A stretch of 7,672 nucleotides of DNA from Candidatus Cloacimonadota bacterium (GCA_014382915.1 JACNIV010000024.1:1-7672); one strand, 5' to 3'; shown: positions 1 to 6,991, counted from the first letter of the stretch. Numbers and translations are program-made. Notes: a model not told the origin generated them from the letters alone.

Positions 1-2
1 AC

Positions 3-392
3 TTTGAAAATGATCCTTCTACAAGCGTGGAACTTCTGCTTCCAATAGCTCAAAACGATGAACATGAATTTTCAAAAAAAGCAATGTACAGTCTGGGTTA
101 TGTTCATTATTTCCTTTTAGCAGACAGTTTATCTGCAAAACCATTCCTGGATTCTTTACTTACTATCGAAAATAATGACTTCAAAAGTTCGATCTATAAA
201 TTCTACGATGGAACTTTTTTCATTAAAATAAATCAACTTCCTGCTTTAAAATTACAAATTGAAAAGGAAAAAGAGCAGGAAGAAGCCCTGAAAGAACAAG
301 AAGAACAGAAAGAACAGAAAGAATTAGAAAAATCCGAAGAAACACAAAAAAGTGAAAACAACGAAGAGAAAAACAAACCTGTTAAACCATAA
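3..392 (+). CDS. TPR-like protein, C-terminal part (5' end outside window)
   Basis: The frame is open from the first bases of the window, so the GTG at 27 is probably an internal Val and the gene starts further upstream; 129 residues are visible. Residues about 24-57 look like a tetratricopeptide helix pair (SKKAMYSLGYVHYF, then AKPFLDSLL), with the pattern of small and aromatic residues seen in TPR lipoproteins and YbgF-like proteins. From about residue 85 to the end the chain is a low-complexity tail of Glu, Lys and Gln, probably a charged helix or disordered, encoded by short imperfect GAACAGAAA-type repeats. Two stop codons in tandem (TAA TAA) close the frame, and the next ATG follows at once, so the two genes are probably translated in a coupled way. 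TPRs bind proteins; the partner cannot be told. The TPR call is moderate because only one repeat is visible, and a signal peptide or lipobox would lie outside the window. Confidence 0.7.
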   Translation, partial: FENDPSTSVELLLPIAQNDEHEFSKKAMYSLGYVHYFLLADSLSAKPFLDSLLTIENNDFKSSIYKFYDGTFFIKINQLPALKLQIEKEKEQEEALKEQEEQKEQKELEKSEETQKSENNEEKNKPVKP

Positions 393-395
393 TAA

Positions 396-1037
396 ATGGG
401 AATTACAGTAAACGAATCTTTTTTTGAACAGCAGAATACTTTTTTAAAAGCATTCATTATTTTCATCGGGATAGTAATCTCTGCTTCGGTTGATTTTTAT
501 ACTTTACTAATAATCTTCATTTTCACTCTTCTCTATGTTATCATTTCTCCTTATATTTATTTCCGCTGGCTAAAAACTATTCTAATATTGCTACCACTTT
601 ATATTTCCTTCTTTATTTTCGGCATAATATTTAACATTCCATTTAATCAGCACAGTTATGTGGCTATAAAGATAACATATATCCTTCTTCTTTCGGTCTA
701 TCTGGTTTCTACTACTTCAATAAAAGCATTCCTAACAGACTCAGCGACATTAAGTAAAAATATATATTTGAACAAATTTCGCTTTTTCCTGGTTGCCACG
801 ATCTGTTTTATTCCAATTCTTATTGAGCAATTTGAAACTGTAATAAAAAAGCATAAAAATATATTTAATATAATAAACCATACAGTATCACAAAGCATGT
901 ATGAAATAAAGCGTGTGGAGATGGATGCTTTAAAGAAATTGGAAAATTCAAGTATAAGAAGAAGATTTGTCATATTACCAAACCTTTATATGTTATTGCT
1001 TCTGTTGATATATTTTATAGTATTTATTGTAAAATAA
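396..1037 (+). CDS. multi-pass membrane protein, EcfT/CbiQ-like
   Basis: This is a 213-residue, strongly hydrophobic protein. Likely membrane helices lie at about residues 18-34, 36-50, 60-80, 90-107, 129-144 and 194-212. A charged cytoplasmic stretch (about 147-190, with many Lys, Arg and Glu) sits between the last two. The layout, the TTSI segment after the fourth helix (106-109) and the PILIEQFETVIKKHKN segment resemble EcfT/CbiQ, the transmembrane component of energy-coupling factor vitamin or metal transporters, which couples two ATPases to a substrate-binding S component. The position directly before truA fits, since Firmicutes often have ecfA1-ecfA2-ecfT-truA. Against the call, the Ala-Arg-Gly coupling motifs of classical EcfT are not obvious in the cytoplasmic stretch, and no ATPase gene is in view. 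The ATG lies 3 bases after the previous stop and has no clear Shine-Dalgarno sequence, suggesting translational coupling. The CDS is secure; the family is tentative. Confidence 0.85.
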   Translation: MGITVNESFFEQQNTFLKAFIIFIGIVISASVDFYTLLIIFIFTLLYVIISPYIYFRWLKTILILLPLYISFFIFGIIFNIPFNQHSYVAIKITYILLLSVYLVSTTSIKAFLTDSATLSKNIYLNKFRFFLVATICFIPILIEQFETVIKKHKNIFNIINHTVSQSMYEIKRVEMDALKKLENSSIRRRFVILPNLYMLLLLLIYFIVFIVK

Positions 1038-1047
1038 TGAGGAGCTA

Positions 1048-1830
1048 ATGAAAAGATATCTTTTACGAATATCTTATGATGGAAATGCTTTTTGTGGCTG
1101 GCAGTCTCAAAAAGAAGACAGAACCGTACAACAGGTCATCGAAAATGCCTTATCAGAGGTCGCCAAAAAGAGTGTAAAAATAACCTGTGCAGGTCGCACC
1201 GATGCCGGTGTACATGCTCTGCGACAGTATGCTCACTTTGATTTTAATCAGGATATGACCACCGAGCAGATAAAGTTTGCTCTCCAGGCAAAATTGCCTG
1301 CAGATGTTTCAGTACAAAAAGTATTTACAATGATCGAGGATTTCAATGCCCGTTACGACGCCATCAGTAGAACATACAAATACTTGCTTACGAAGCAGAG
1401 AACGCCTTTTAACAGATACTATAAAAGCTTCCTGCCCAAAAAAAATATCAGAAAAAAAATTATCCGGAATTGCCTGCCATTCTTCCTGGGAAAACACGAT
1501 TTTACTTCTTTCTCTAAATACAACCCGAATTTGAACAATTGTTTTTGTGAAATAACCCAGCTTAATTTTAAAGATACCGGAACTGAATATATTTTTACAA
1601 TTTCAGCAAACAGGTTCTTACATTATATGGTTCGCAGAATTGTGGGTACTATTATAAATATATCGCACTTTGAACTGAAACCAAATATCATTCGGGATTT
1701 GATAGCTGCAAAGGATTCCAACAATAATTTGATAGAAACAGCCCCGCCCCAGGGATTATATCTGGCAGAAGTAGAATATTCACAAAAAAAATTATTTTGT
1801 AATCATAAGAATCGTTACTATTTCAAGTAA
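1048..1830 (+). CDS. truA: tRNA pseudouridine(38-40) synthase TruA
   Basis: TruA converts uridines 38-40 in the anticodon arm of many tRNAs to pseudouridine; it is a cytoplasmic homodimer. The 260-residue product has the usual family length. Visible motifs in order are YDGNAFCGWQ (10-19), the catalytic loop AGRTDAGVHA (48-57) with nucleophile Asp52, FNARYDA (99-105), RTYKY (108-112), GKHDFTSF (148-155), the strand NRFLHYMVRRIVGT (188-201) and APPQGLYL (232-239). After the usual GLYLxxVxY end there are about 16 extra, mostly basic and aromatic residues. The start is set by a GAGGAG Shine-Dalgarno sequence at 1039-1044, only three bases before the ATG. The upstream stop is 10 bases away, so the gene is cotranscribed with the EcfT-like gene. 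All core residues are present and the enzyme should be active. Confidence 0.97.
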   Translation: MKRYLLRISYDGNAFCGWQSQKEDRTVQQVIENALSEVAKKSVKITCAGRTDAGVHALRQYAHFDFNQDMTTEQIKFALQAKLPADVSVQKVFTMIEDFNARYDAISRTYKYLLTKQRTPFNRYYKSFLPKKNIRKKIIRNCLPFFLGKHDFTSFSKYNPNLNNCFCEITQLNFKDTGTEYIFTISANRFLHYMVRRIVGTIINISHFELKPNIIRDLIAAKDSNNNLIETAPPQGLYLAEVEYSQKKLFCNHKNRYYFK

Positions 1831-1861
1831 TTATGAGTTTCTCAGTGTTTTTTATTCTCAT

Positions 1862-1886
1862 TCAAAATGTTTGATTGTTTTTTTTT
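1862..1886 (+). terminator. weak possible terminator after truA
   Basis: A 5-bp stem TCAAA/TTTGA with a 3-base loop (1862-1874) is followed by a run of nine T (1878-1886). The position, 30 bases after the truA stop and before the next promoter region, is right for a transcript end. The stem is short and AT-rich, so intrinsic termination here would be inefficient at best. Confidence 0.25.
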
Positions 1887-1928
1887 ACTATTTATATAAT
1901 TAAAAAGAGAATGAAATTAATAATTTTA

Positions 1929-1957
1929 TTGACGAAAAGTATATAGAATTAATAAAA
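1929..1957 (+). promoter_or_regulatory. candidate promoter of the lipoprotein gene
   Basis: TTGACG at 1929-1934 is close to a sigma70-type -35 box. Seventeen bases on lies ATAAAA (1952-1957), and TAATAA (1950-1955) is a 15-base-spaced alternative -10. The site sits in an AT-rich gap of 152 bases between truA and the next gene, with a strong AGGGGG Shine-Dalgarno sequence (1972-1977) downstream. The -10 match is weak, and promoter consensus in this lineage may differ, so this is a guess supported mainly by position. Confidence 0.3.
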
Positions 1958-1982
1958 GTAACCAATATATTAGGGGGTAAAT

Positions 1983-4334
1983 ATGTTCAAAAAAACAAAT
2001 GTAATATATTTTATACTGATATCTGTCGCATTATTCTTAATACTATCTTCCTGTGATGGAAGAAAAGGGACATTGAATACAAATAGCCAACCTCATATTA
2101 TGATAACAGACTATTTTGGAGTAGATAGTCTTAATCAAATAGGGAACCCTCAATTGTTCCAGCAAATAATTCAATGGAGTGGTTATGATGAAGATGGCAT
2201 TGTTGAAGGGTTTGCATTCAGAGTACTAAATGAGGATGAGGAACCAATAATAACACCAGGTCATGATGTAATTGATGAAAATGGATGGGTTAAGTTTTAT
2301 GCACCAAATGCAGATACAGATATACCATTGGATCAATCTACAGAAACTACAATTTGGATAGATCAGAGTTATGCAACGATAAATTTTCCTGCTGCTGATG
2401 CTAATGGTGATAGTGCAAACATTATAAGCATTTTCGAAGTAAAATGTATAGATAATAGTGAAGAAGAAAGTGATATTGCAAGAAAGTACTTTCAGGCTTA
2501 TTCAACTGTACCTACACTTTTTGTAGCTTCTACGAAAGGTCCTATAGATGGTGAAACTATTAGTACTGCTATTATTTTCGAGTTTACTATGCTCGATGAT
2601 GATCCATACGTAGGTTCCATTCCTTATTACTTCTTGTATAAACTTGAAAAACGTGATCTTGAAAATAATATAATACCCGACGGATATCCTGACGAATGGA
2701 TTTCCACATATGGTTTACCTGATATTTCGCAGGCACTTCATAGCGGCTTATACGATAATCCTCTCATTCCCAATACACTTACTGGTGATGTTCCACAGGA
2801 TTCAACTTTCCTGCGTGCGAAAGCAGTTGATGCTGCCCTTATTGAATCGGAAGAAGAAGAAATTTCGTTTATTGTTAAAGAAGGTTTTTATCCTGGTACA
2901 GTAATATATTACGGTGAAGGTGATGGTAATAAGAATGGAATTTATGCACTTGGAACTCATCATTTTGCATCATTTCTGGACGAAGGTTTGAACGATATCT
3001 TACCTTCAGTTATGACTTCTGATGGTGCCCATCATGCCACATCATTCTGGTGTAATGGTGAGGGTAAATATACTGCAATTGGAAGTGATGACTTCAAAAT
3101 CTATATGAGATGGGGTTACAATGGAGAATTTGAAAACAATAATCCTCAGAAGCAAAGACTGGATGAAACTCTTGATGAATTGACCAATCAACCCTATTAT
3201 TGTGAAATTGTTTATTACGATATCAGATTAGATGGTGCACCATATTATTATCCGCCGATTCCAGCAATTGGAGTTTTTCTTCAGGTTGATGATGATGGCA
3301 AAGAATGGCTTCGTATACCTGTTTACAGTGCTATAGGCCAGAAAACAACCGTAACACTTACAAGTTTTGGTGGAGTACTTGATAACATGTATGGTGAGCA
3401 TACATTTGAAGTTCGAGCCGTAGACCTGCAGGGAGAAGTAGATCAAACTCCTCATGAGTTTACATTTACTATCGTACCCCCAATTCTTAAAGCTGAAAAA
3501 GTAGGCGTACTCATCATTGACGACGAATCTAGTACGTCCGAAGCACCTGGAGCTATTGTTGATTCATTATATACATATTTTGTTTCTGACTATACACCAG
3601 AACCTGGCTACATTAATAGAGAAGATCGTCTTGATCTTTTAATTACTAGCGGTATAGCTGGGCTTCATCATGGAAAGAGTATTATTGCATCATCAGATAT
3701 ACAGCAGTATAAGGTTATCATTTATCACTCCGATAACGGAATAGCTGAAAGTAAATTCTGGAAAGAATATGAATCTTTGAAAATATTTTTGTTGCAAGAG
3801 GGTAACCTGATTGTTAGCGCAGGGGCAACATTAAAAACAGTTCATGTACAATGTGGTAACCAAGCATTCTCAATAATGGAAGACTATTTTGGAATTCCAA
3901 TGAATAATGACGAAGCTATTGATAATGTATCAGTTAGTTATTATGATCAACCATTCTTTATCGGAGCTACATCACAAGGAAGCTATCCTGATCTTGATCT
4001 GCAATTGCCAAGTTTCAATCCAATAATTACTAACATCTATGTTCCACTCTTTAGTGTTAATGGACTTGGTCCGGTTGCATATTTTGTTGATTACGATGCT
4101 GAAGTTATATACAGATATAAGTGCAAAGATGTAGGTGAAGATCCTCCCGGCCTTCCTCCAAACTGGCATATAGTTCCTACACAAGAAGAATATGATATGT
4201 ATAATGACCTGCCGGTGGCATTGAAGAAAGTGAACTCAAATAATACATGCTATATTTTTGGATTTCCTCTGTGTTATATGGTTCCGGATCAAGTTAAATC
4301 TATGATGACGCAAATTTTAAATGATCTTCCGTAA
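1983..4334 (+). CDS. large lipoprotein with Ig/FnIII-like modules and a C-terminal alpha/beta domain
   Basis: The 783-residue product begins with a basic start, a hydrophobic stretch (7-21) and a lipobox LSSC ending at Cys24, so it should be lipid-anchored in the cell envelope. The mature part opens with an Ig/FnIII-like segment containing WSGYDEDGIVEGFAFR (65-80). Strands of the form FxVxxxD recur at 151-157 (FEVKCID), 276-283 (FLRAKAVD) and 475-481 (FEVRAVD), each followed by Glu-rich turns, which fits several beta-sandwich modules. From about residue 507 (VGVLIIDDES) to the end the pattern changes to alternating strands and helices (YKVIIYHSDNG, LKIFLLQEGNLIVSAGA), reminiscent of a Rossmann-type or class I amidotransferase/ThuA-like fold. 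No catalytic triad can be assigned. There is no sorting domain, unlike the convergent secreted genes. The start is firm: AGGGGG at 1972-1977, five bases before the ATG. The gene is apparently monocistronic. The function is unknown; surface binding is a guess. Confidence 0.9.
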   Translation: MFKKTNVIYFILISVALFLILSSCDGRKGTLNTNSQPHIMITDYFGVDSLNQIGNPQLFQQIIQWSGYDEDGIVEGFAFRVLNEDEEPIITPGHDVIDENGWVKFYAPNADTDIPLDQSTETTIWIDQSYATINFPAADANGDSANIISIFEVKCIDNSEEESDIARKYFQAYSTVPTLFVASTKGPIDGETISTAIIFEFTMLDDDPYVGSIPYYFLYKLEKRDLENNIIPDGYPDEWISTYGLPDISQALHSGLYDNPLIPNTLTGDVPQDSTFLRAKAVDAALIESEEEEISFIVKEGFYPGTVIYYGEGDGNKNGIYALGTHHFASFLDEGLNDILPSVMTSDGAHHATSFWCNGEGKYTAIGSDDFKIYMRWGYNGEFENNNPQKQRLDETLDELTNQPYYCEIVYYDIRLDGAPYYYPPIPAIGVFLQVDDDGKEWLRIPVYSAIGQKTTVTLTSFGGVLDNMYGEHTFEVRAVDLQGEVDQTPHEFTFTIVPPILKAEKVGVLIIDDESSTSEAPGAIVDSLYTYFVSDYTPEPGYINREDRLDLLITSGIAGLHHGKSIIASSDIQQYKVIIYHSDNGIAESKFWKEYESLKIFLLQEGNLIVSAGATLKTVHVQCGNQAFSIMEDYFGIPMNNDEAIDNVSVSYYDQPFFIGATSQGSYPDLDLQLPSFNPIITNIYVPLFSVNGLGPVAYFVDYDAEVIYRYKCKDVGEDPPGLPPNWHIVPTQEEYDMYNDLPVALKKVNSNNTCYIFGFPLCYMVPDQVKSMMTQILNDLP

Positions 4335-4349
4335 TTAGCTAATATACAT

Positions 4350-4385
4350 AAAGACACCTGAATAATATCAGGTGTCTTTTTTTTT
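4350..4385 (+). terminator. strong intrinsic terminator of the lipoprotein gene
   Basis: AAAGACACCTGA (4350-4361) pairs perfectly with TCAGGTGTCTTT (4368-4379), giving a 12-bp stem with a 6-base loop. The T run extends over 4377-4385. The hairpin starts 15 bases after the stop of the lipoprotein gene and is a textbook Rho-independent terminator. Confidence 0.93.
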
Positions 4386-4428
4386 ATCTTTCAATGTTCA
4401 TATTTGCATTTAATTAGAAAGTAATAGC

Positions 4429-4463
4429 AAAAAAAACAGGGCATTATTGATGTCCTGTTTTTT
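4429..4463 (-). terminator. terminator for the minus-strand block, possibly bidirectional
   Basis: The arms 4431-4444 and 4450-4463 form a 14-bp stem with one G-U pair and a 5-base loop. Read on the minus strand, the stem leads into eight U (complement of the A run 4429-4436), so it ends transcripts coming from the genes at right. On the plus strand six T plus further T-rich sequence follow, so it may also back up the lipoprotein terminator. It lies 10 bases beyond the stop codon of the relic tail, not directly beyond the intact gene, matching the gene-to-terminator spacing seen at the other paralogue. Confidence 0.88.
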
Positions 4464-4473
4464 ATTTTTGTGT

Positions 4474-4524
4474 TTATTTCATAAAGATCATTTTCTTTGT
4501 AGAAACATAGTTACCTGTTTTCAA
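4474..4524 (-). pseudogene. relic C-terminal tail of a sorting-domain gene
   Basis: Read on the minus strand, this stretch encodes LKTGNYVSTKKMIFMK followed by TAA (complement of 4474-4476). It is a clear version of the last 16 residues of the sorting domain found in the two flanking genes. It matches the tail of copy B at 10 of 16 residues and about 40 of 50 bases by eye, but the tail of the adjacent copy A at only 7 of 16 residues. Similarity stops upstream at about 4525, where GC-rich palindromic sequence begins. There is no start codon or ribosome site, so it is not a gene by itself. It appears to be the displaced original 3' end of copy A, or the last remnant of a third copy. Confidence 0.75.
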
Positions 4525-4525
4525 T

Positions 4526-4570
4526 CCCCACTATATACCCCAATTTAGTGGGAGAATTAAAGAGGGGGTC
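4526..4570. repeat. GC-rich palindromic element, REP-like
   Basis: CCCACTA (4527-4533) is an inverted repeat of TAGTGGG (4546-4552), around a 12-base loop that holds a further CCCC. A GGGGG run follows at 4564-4568. The element stands out as runs of C and G in otherwise AT-rich intergenic DNA and lies exactly between the stop codon of copy A and the relic tail. It has no U tract in either direction, so it is not an intrinsic terminator. A repetitive extragenic palindrome is plausible, but no second copy is in the window. Confidence 0.45.
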
Positions 4571-4575
4571 AAGAA

Positions 4576-5244
4576 TTATTTCAACAAAATCATTTTCTTA
4601 ACTTTCTCAGATCTTCCAGCTATCAGCTTATAGAAATAGATACCACTGGAAACAGATTTATTGTTAGCATCTTTTCCATCCCACGTAACATTATGGTTAC
4701 CAGCTGTCATGTGATCGTTTACCAATGTCTTAACTTTCTGACCTTTAATATTGAACACTTCGATGGAAACCTTACCGGGTTCGGTTATGTTATAAGCTAT
4801 TGTAGTAGATGGATTGAATGGATTAGGATAGTTCTGAGAAAGATGACAGGCAGCGGGAGTTACTGTCATATCATCAGCAGAAGAAGTTGGCTGGAATTCA
4901 AGGTCGATAGCTGCATAGCGAAGTGAACCACCGTTTAATAAACCGCTATTAGTAGTTGATCCTGCAGCTGAACCATAATCATTATCATCGTTGAATACAA
5001 AGTGCAGTTTAGCATGATAATTGCCAGGTGTATTACTGAGGATCTCAAGCTTGTCACCAAGGGAAACATCAACAGGTATCATATCTTCTAATTCCGGTGC
5101 GTAGTTACCATCATAATGATTTACAGGATCAATTACATTGTCATTTGGATTGGCATTGATATATCTGATATCTGACCATGTTGCACCATTATCGTCAGAA
5201 ATTACGATACAGATTTCAGATTCCTTTACCCAGCCATCGTATCC
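4576..5244 (-). repeat. duplicated 3' segment shared with 6992-7672
   Basis: This part of copy A (residues 515-736) is a direct-repeat paralogue of all that is visible of copy B. By eye, 96 of 118 residues match from Gly515 to the LEFQ at 629-632. The linker before the sorting domain differs in sequence and is four residues shorter here. Then 64 of 72 match through the YFYK of the sorting domain, but only 7 of the last 16. Long nucleotide stretches are near-identical, so the pair can recombine or exchange sequence. The duplication probably extends beyond 7672. Confidence 0.9.
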
Positions 5245-6786
5245 CGGTTCTTCATAAAATGCAGCCTGAAGTTTTGAGCTATCGTGCCATACACATACAA
5301 CCCAGTCCCAATTAGAAACCATTTTGCAATTACTTTCATGAAAATAAGCTTCCTGCCAGCCACCCTCTGTATTAAAGAACCAGCTCGGGCAGCTCATAAC
5401 AACAATAGGCCAGCCTTCATCGTCATACTCATCTACAATGCCGTCATCATTAAGGTCGAAGGCAACGGCAAGGTGATCATCACCAGGGTCGGTATCCTGA
5501 ACATCCAGGTCGTAGAAACTGAATTCACCTGTATTAATATCAAAAGTGAATATTTTGGGATAAATATAAGCAGGCCAATATACGTCTTGAGCTATATTCT
5601 CTGCCGAGTTATAGTTCACACCGCTCATCCACTGTACTTTTGTATGGTTATCTGTAAATACACCATTGAAATGGCTAAGGTCATTCGAGGGAAGGATGAA
5701 CATTTCAGCAGCACTTCCATCATCATTAGTCCATACGGGATCATAAGGAGGATTTTGATTCGTAGGATTATCCATCGGCTGCTTTAGTTGTTGTGTGTAT
5801 TTTGTAAATGTATCACCGTAATCATCACTATACATAGCAAACAGAGAATCACCTGCACTACCGAAGAAAGCAACTTTTCCATCAACTTCACTTACGATCA
5901 GATCCTTATTTACGCGGTCGATGTCGTTATAATGCATGTAATCAAAATATGAGAGAGATTGCACAGTCCAATCAAGATGTGATGAAAATAATAGAGAGTC
6001 CGCATTAAAATCTGCATATCCATAAAGGCTATTGTAATTATGATGAATAGCAGAATTGGGGACAGCGTTATTTGCATAGGCATGAACTCTTCTATGTCCT
6101 GCTAGTGGAGATGGTCCTACCCATACCTGAGGCCAGAGAAATGCATCATTTGATGCGCCAGTATATGGCTGGCTCATTTCGGGATTATCAAAAAGTATAA
6201 ATGGTTCTATCCAGTTTCCTGAAGAACCGGAAGCATGGAACAGTTCATATGACATGAGACAATCAAAGGTGTTATCCGGCTCAACTCTGGCGTGCCAGAC
6301 AGCGAATGGGTCACCAGTAACAGGATCGATTGCACAAGATGTATAACCCTCATGACGGATAGGTGGATACACATTAATTGCACCACTGTAATAAAGAGTT
6401 CCATCCGGGTTCAGATAACTGTAGAACGCTCTTCGATCTGTCATCAAAGCTGATGTTTCAGAACACATATAAGTAACAAATATTCCATCTGCCGGATAAC
6501 CGTACGGCATCGATGTTTCAGGTTGAAGCCTTAAGTTGTGACCATTATAGCTGAAAGGCATGTAATCATAATACGAATCGATCAGGTAAGTGGTATCTTC
6601 ACAATCACCGTTTTGAATAAAGGAATACTCCGGTGGAGGATCTTGATCTCTAAATGCAGACCTGCGACCAAAGCGCATTCCTTGATAGTAGTCACTCTTG
6701 GCAATTTGTGCCGGCTGCATAAAGTCATTAGCCAGCAATGTACAAATAAACAAACTTAGAATCAAAAGAATTAAAACTCTTTTCAT
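4576..6786 (-). CDS. secreted beta-propeller-like protein with T9SS type A-like sorting domain (copy A)
   Basis: The 736-residue product has a signal peptide (MKR, a hydrophobic core, likely cleavage after Ala19 in LLAND). Two Asp-box motifs, SDDYGDTF (320-327) and SDDNGATW (530-537), and strands such as FAVWHARV (161-168) and WVVCVWHD (495-502) suggest a sialidase-like beta-propeller. No sialidase catalytic set is evident, so the role may be binding or structural. DLNDDGIVDEYDDEG (444-458) resembles an EF-hand or dockerin calcium loop. The C-terminal 88 residues (from LSQNYPNPFNP at 649) form the Ig-like sorting module: VSIEVFNIKGQKVKTL, WDGKD, SGIYFYK, then the tail LIAGRSEKVKKMILLK. In FCB bacteria such modules direct export through the type IX (Por) system and surface attachment. 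The start has AAGGAGGG at 6790-6797. The last 16 residues diverge sharply from copy B, with a relic tail downstream. Secretion and sorting are well supported; the substrate is unknown. Confidence 0.93.
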   Translation of the reverse strand: MKRVLILLILSLFICTLLANDFMQPAQIAKSDYYQGMRFGRRSAFRDQDPPPEYSFIQNGDCEDTTYLIDSYYDYMPFSYNGHNLRLQPETSMPYGYPADGIFVTYMCSETSALMTDRRAFYSYLNPDGTLYYSGAINVYPPIRHEGYTSCAIDPVTGDPFAVWHARVEPDNTFDCLMSYELFHASGSSGNWIEPFILFDNPEMSQPYTGASNDAFLWPQVWVGPSPLAGHRRVHAYANNAVPNSAIHHNYNSLYGYADFNADSLLFSSHLDWTVQSLSYFDYMHYNDIDRVNKDLIVSEVDGKVAFFGSAGDSLFAMYSDDYGDTFTKYTQQLKQPMDNPTNQNPPYDPVWTNDDGSAAEMFILPSNDLSHFNGVFTDNHTKVQWMSGVNYNSAENIAQDVYWPAYIYPKIFTFDINTGEFSFYDLDVQDTDPGDDHLAVAFDLNDDGIVDEYDDEGWPIVVMSCPSWFFNTEGGWQEAYFHESNCKMVSNWDWVVCVWHDSSKLQAAFYEEPGYDGWVKESEICIVISDDNGATWSDIRYINANPNDNVIDPVNHYDGNYAPELEDMIPVDVSLGDKLEILSNTPGNYHAKLHFVFNDDNDYGSAAGSTTNSGLLNGGSLRYAAIDLEFQPTSSADDMTVTPAACHLSQNYPNPFNPSTTIAYNITEPGKVSIEVFNIKGQKVKTLVNDHMTAGNHNVTWDGKDANNKSVSSGIYFYKLIAGRSEKVKKMILLK

Positions 6787-6832
6787 TTTCCCTCCTTATA
6801 TAATTTATATTTACGAACTTACTTCTTAGATA

Positions 6833-6861
6833 ATCCTACAAATACATTTATACTAATTCAA
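6833..6861 (-). promoter_or_regulatory. candidate promoter of copy A
   Basis: On the minus strand, TTGAAT (6856-6861) and TAGGAT (6833-6838) are separated by exactly 17 bases, each matching four of six sigma70 consensus positions. Transcription would start near 6826 and leave a leader of about 40 bases with the AAGGAGGG ribosome site. The site lies between the terminator of copy B and the start of copy A, where a promoter is expected. The Bacteroidetes-type TAnnTTTG box was looked for and not found at a proper spacing. Confidence 0.35.
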
Positions 6862-6950
6862 AAAAAGATTTTATGAAATAATTTTGTAAAGGTTTAAATA
6901 TAATTATTTAGATTTTGTATTTCTATATCAGTTTTCTGAGACCAGTGTTT

Positions 6951-6983
6951 ATAAAAAAGAATGCCCCGATTTTCATCGGGGCA
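6951..6983 (-). terminator. intrinsic terminator of copy B
   Basis: TGCCCCGAT (6962-6970) pairs with ATCGGGGCA (6975-6983) around a 4-base loop. On the minus strand the stem is followed by a U-rich tract (complement of 6953-6960, six U after a short interruption). It begins 8 bases after the stop codon of copy B, so the two tandem paralogues are likely separate transcription units. Confidence 0.9.
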
Positions 6984-6991
6984 GAACAGTA

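Larger units (their letters stand above)
4335..4575. other. convergent intergenic region
   Basis: This gap between the lipoprotein gene and copy A holds, from left to right, the plus-strand terminator, the minus-strand terminator, the relic sorting tail and the palindromic GC-rich element. Nothing else was recognised. The stretch 4387-4428 is plain AT-rich sequence. Confidence 0.8.

Noticed and set aside
27..29. GTG as the start of the first gene
   Set aside because: The frame is open upstream to the window edge and the preceding codons fit the same protein, so the gene most likely begins outside the window.
233..466. Minus-strand 77-codon frame with Ser/Phe/Cys-rich product
   Set aside because: It is the antisense of the Glu/Lys-rich tail of the TPR gene and spans the junction with the next gene; the composition is an artefact of that repeat.
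4517..4552. CRISPR-like repeat (a TTTTCAATCCCC start followed by a palindrome)
   Set aside because: Only one copy is present, there are no spaced repeats, and the TTTTCAA part is explained as the coding relic of the sorting tail.
5284..5787. A 167-codon open frame on the plus strand
   Set aside because: It lies wholly antisense to copy A, has no ribosome site or recognisable domain, and reads as an unstructured mirror of the real frame.
6798..6950. Possible small RNA or riboswitch between copies A and B
   Set aside because: Apart from the candidate promoter the stretch is AT-rich, with no stable hairpin or recognised motif.
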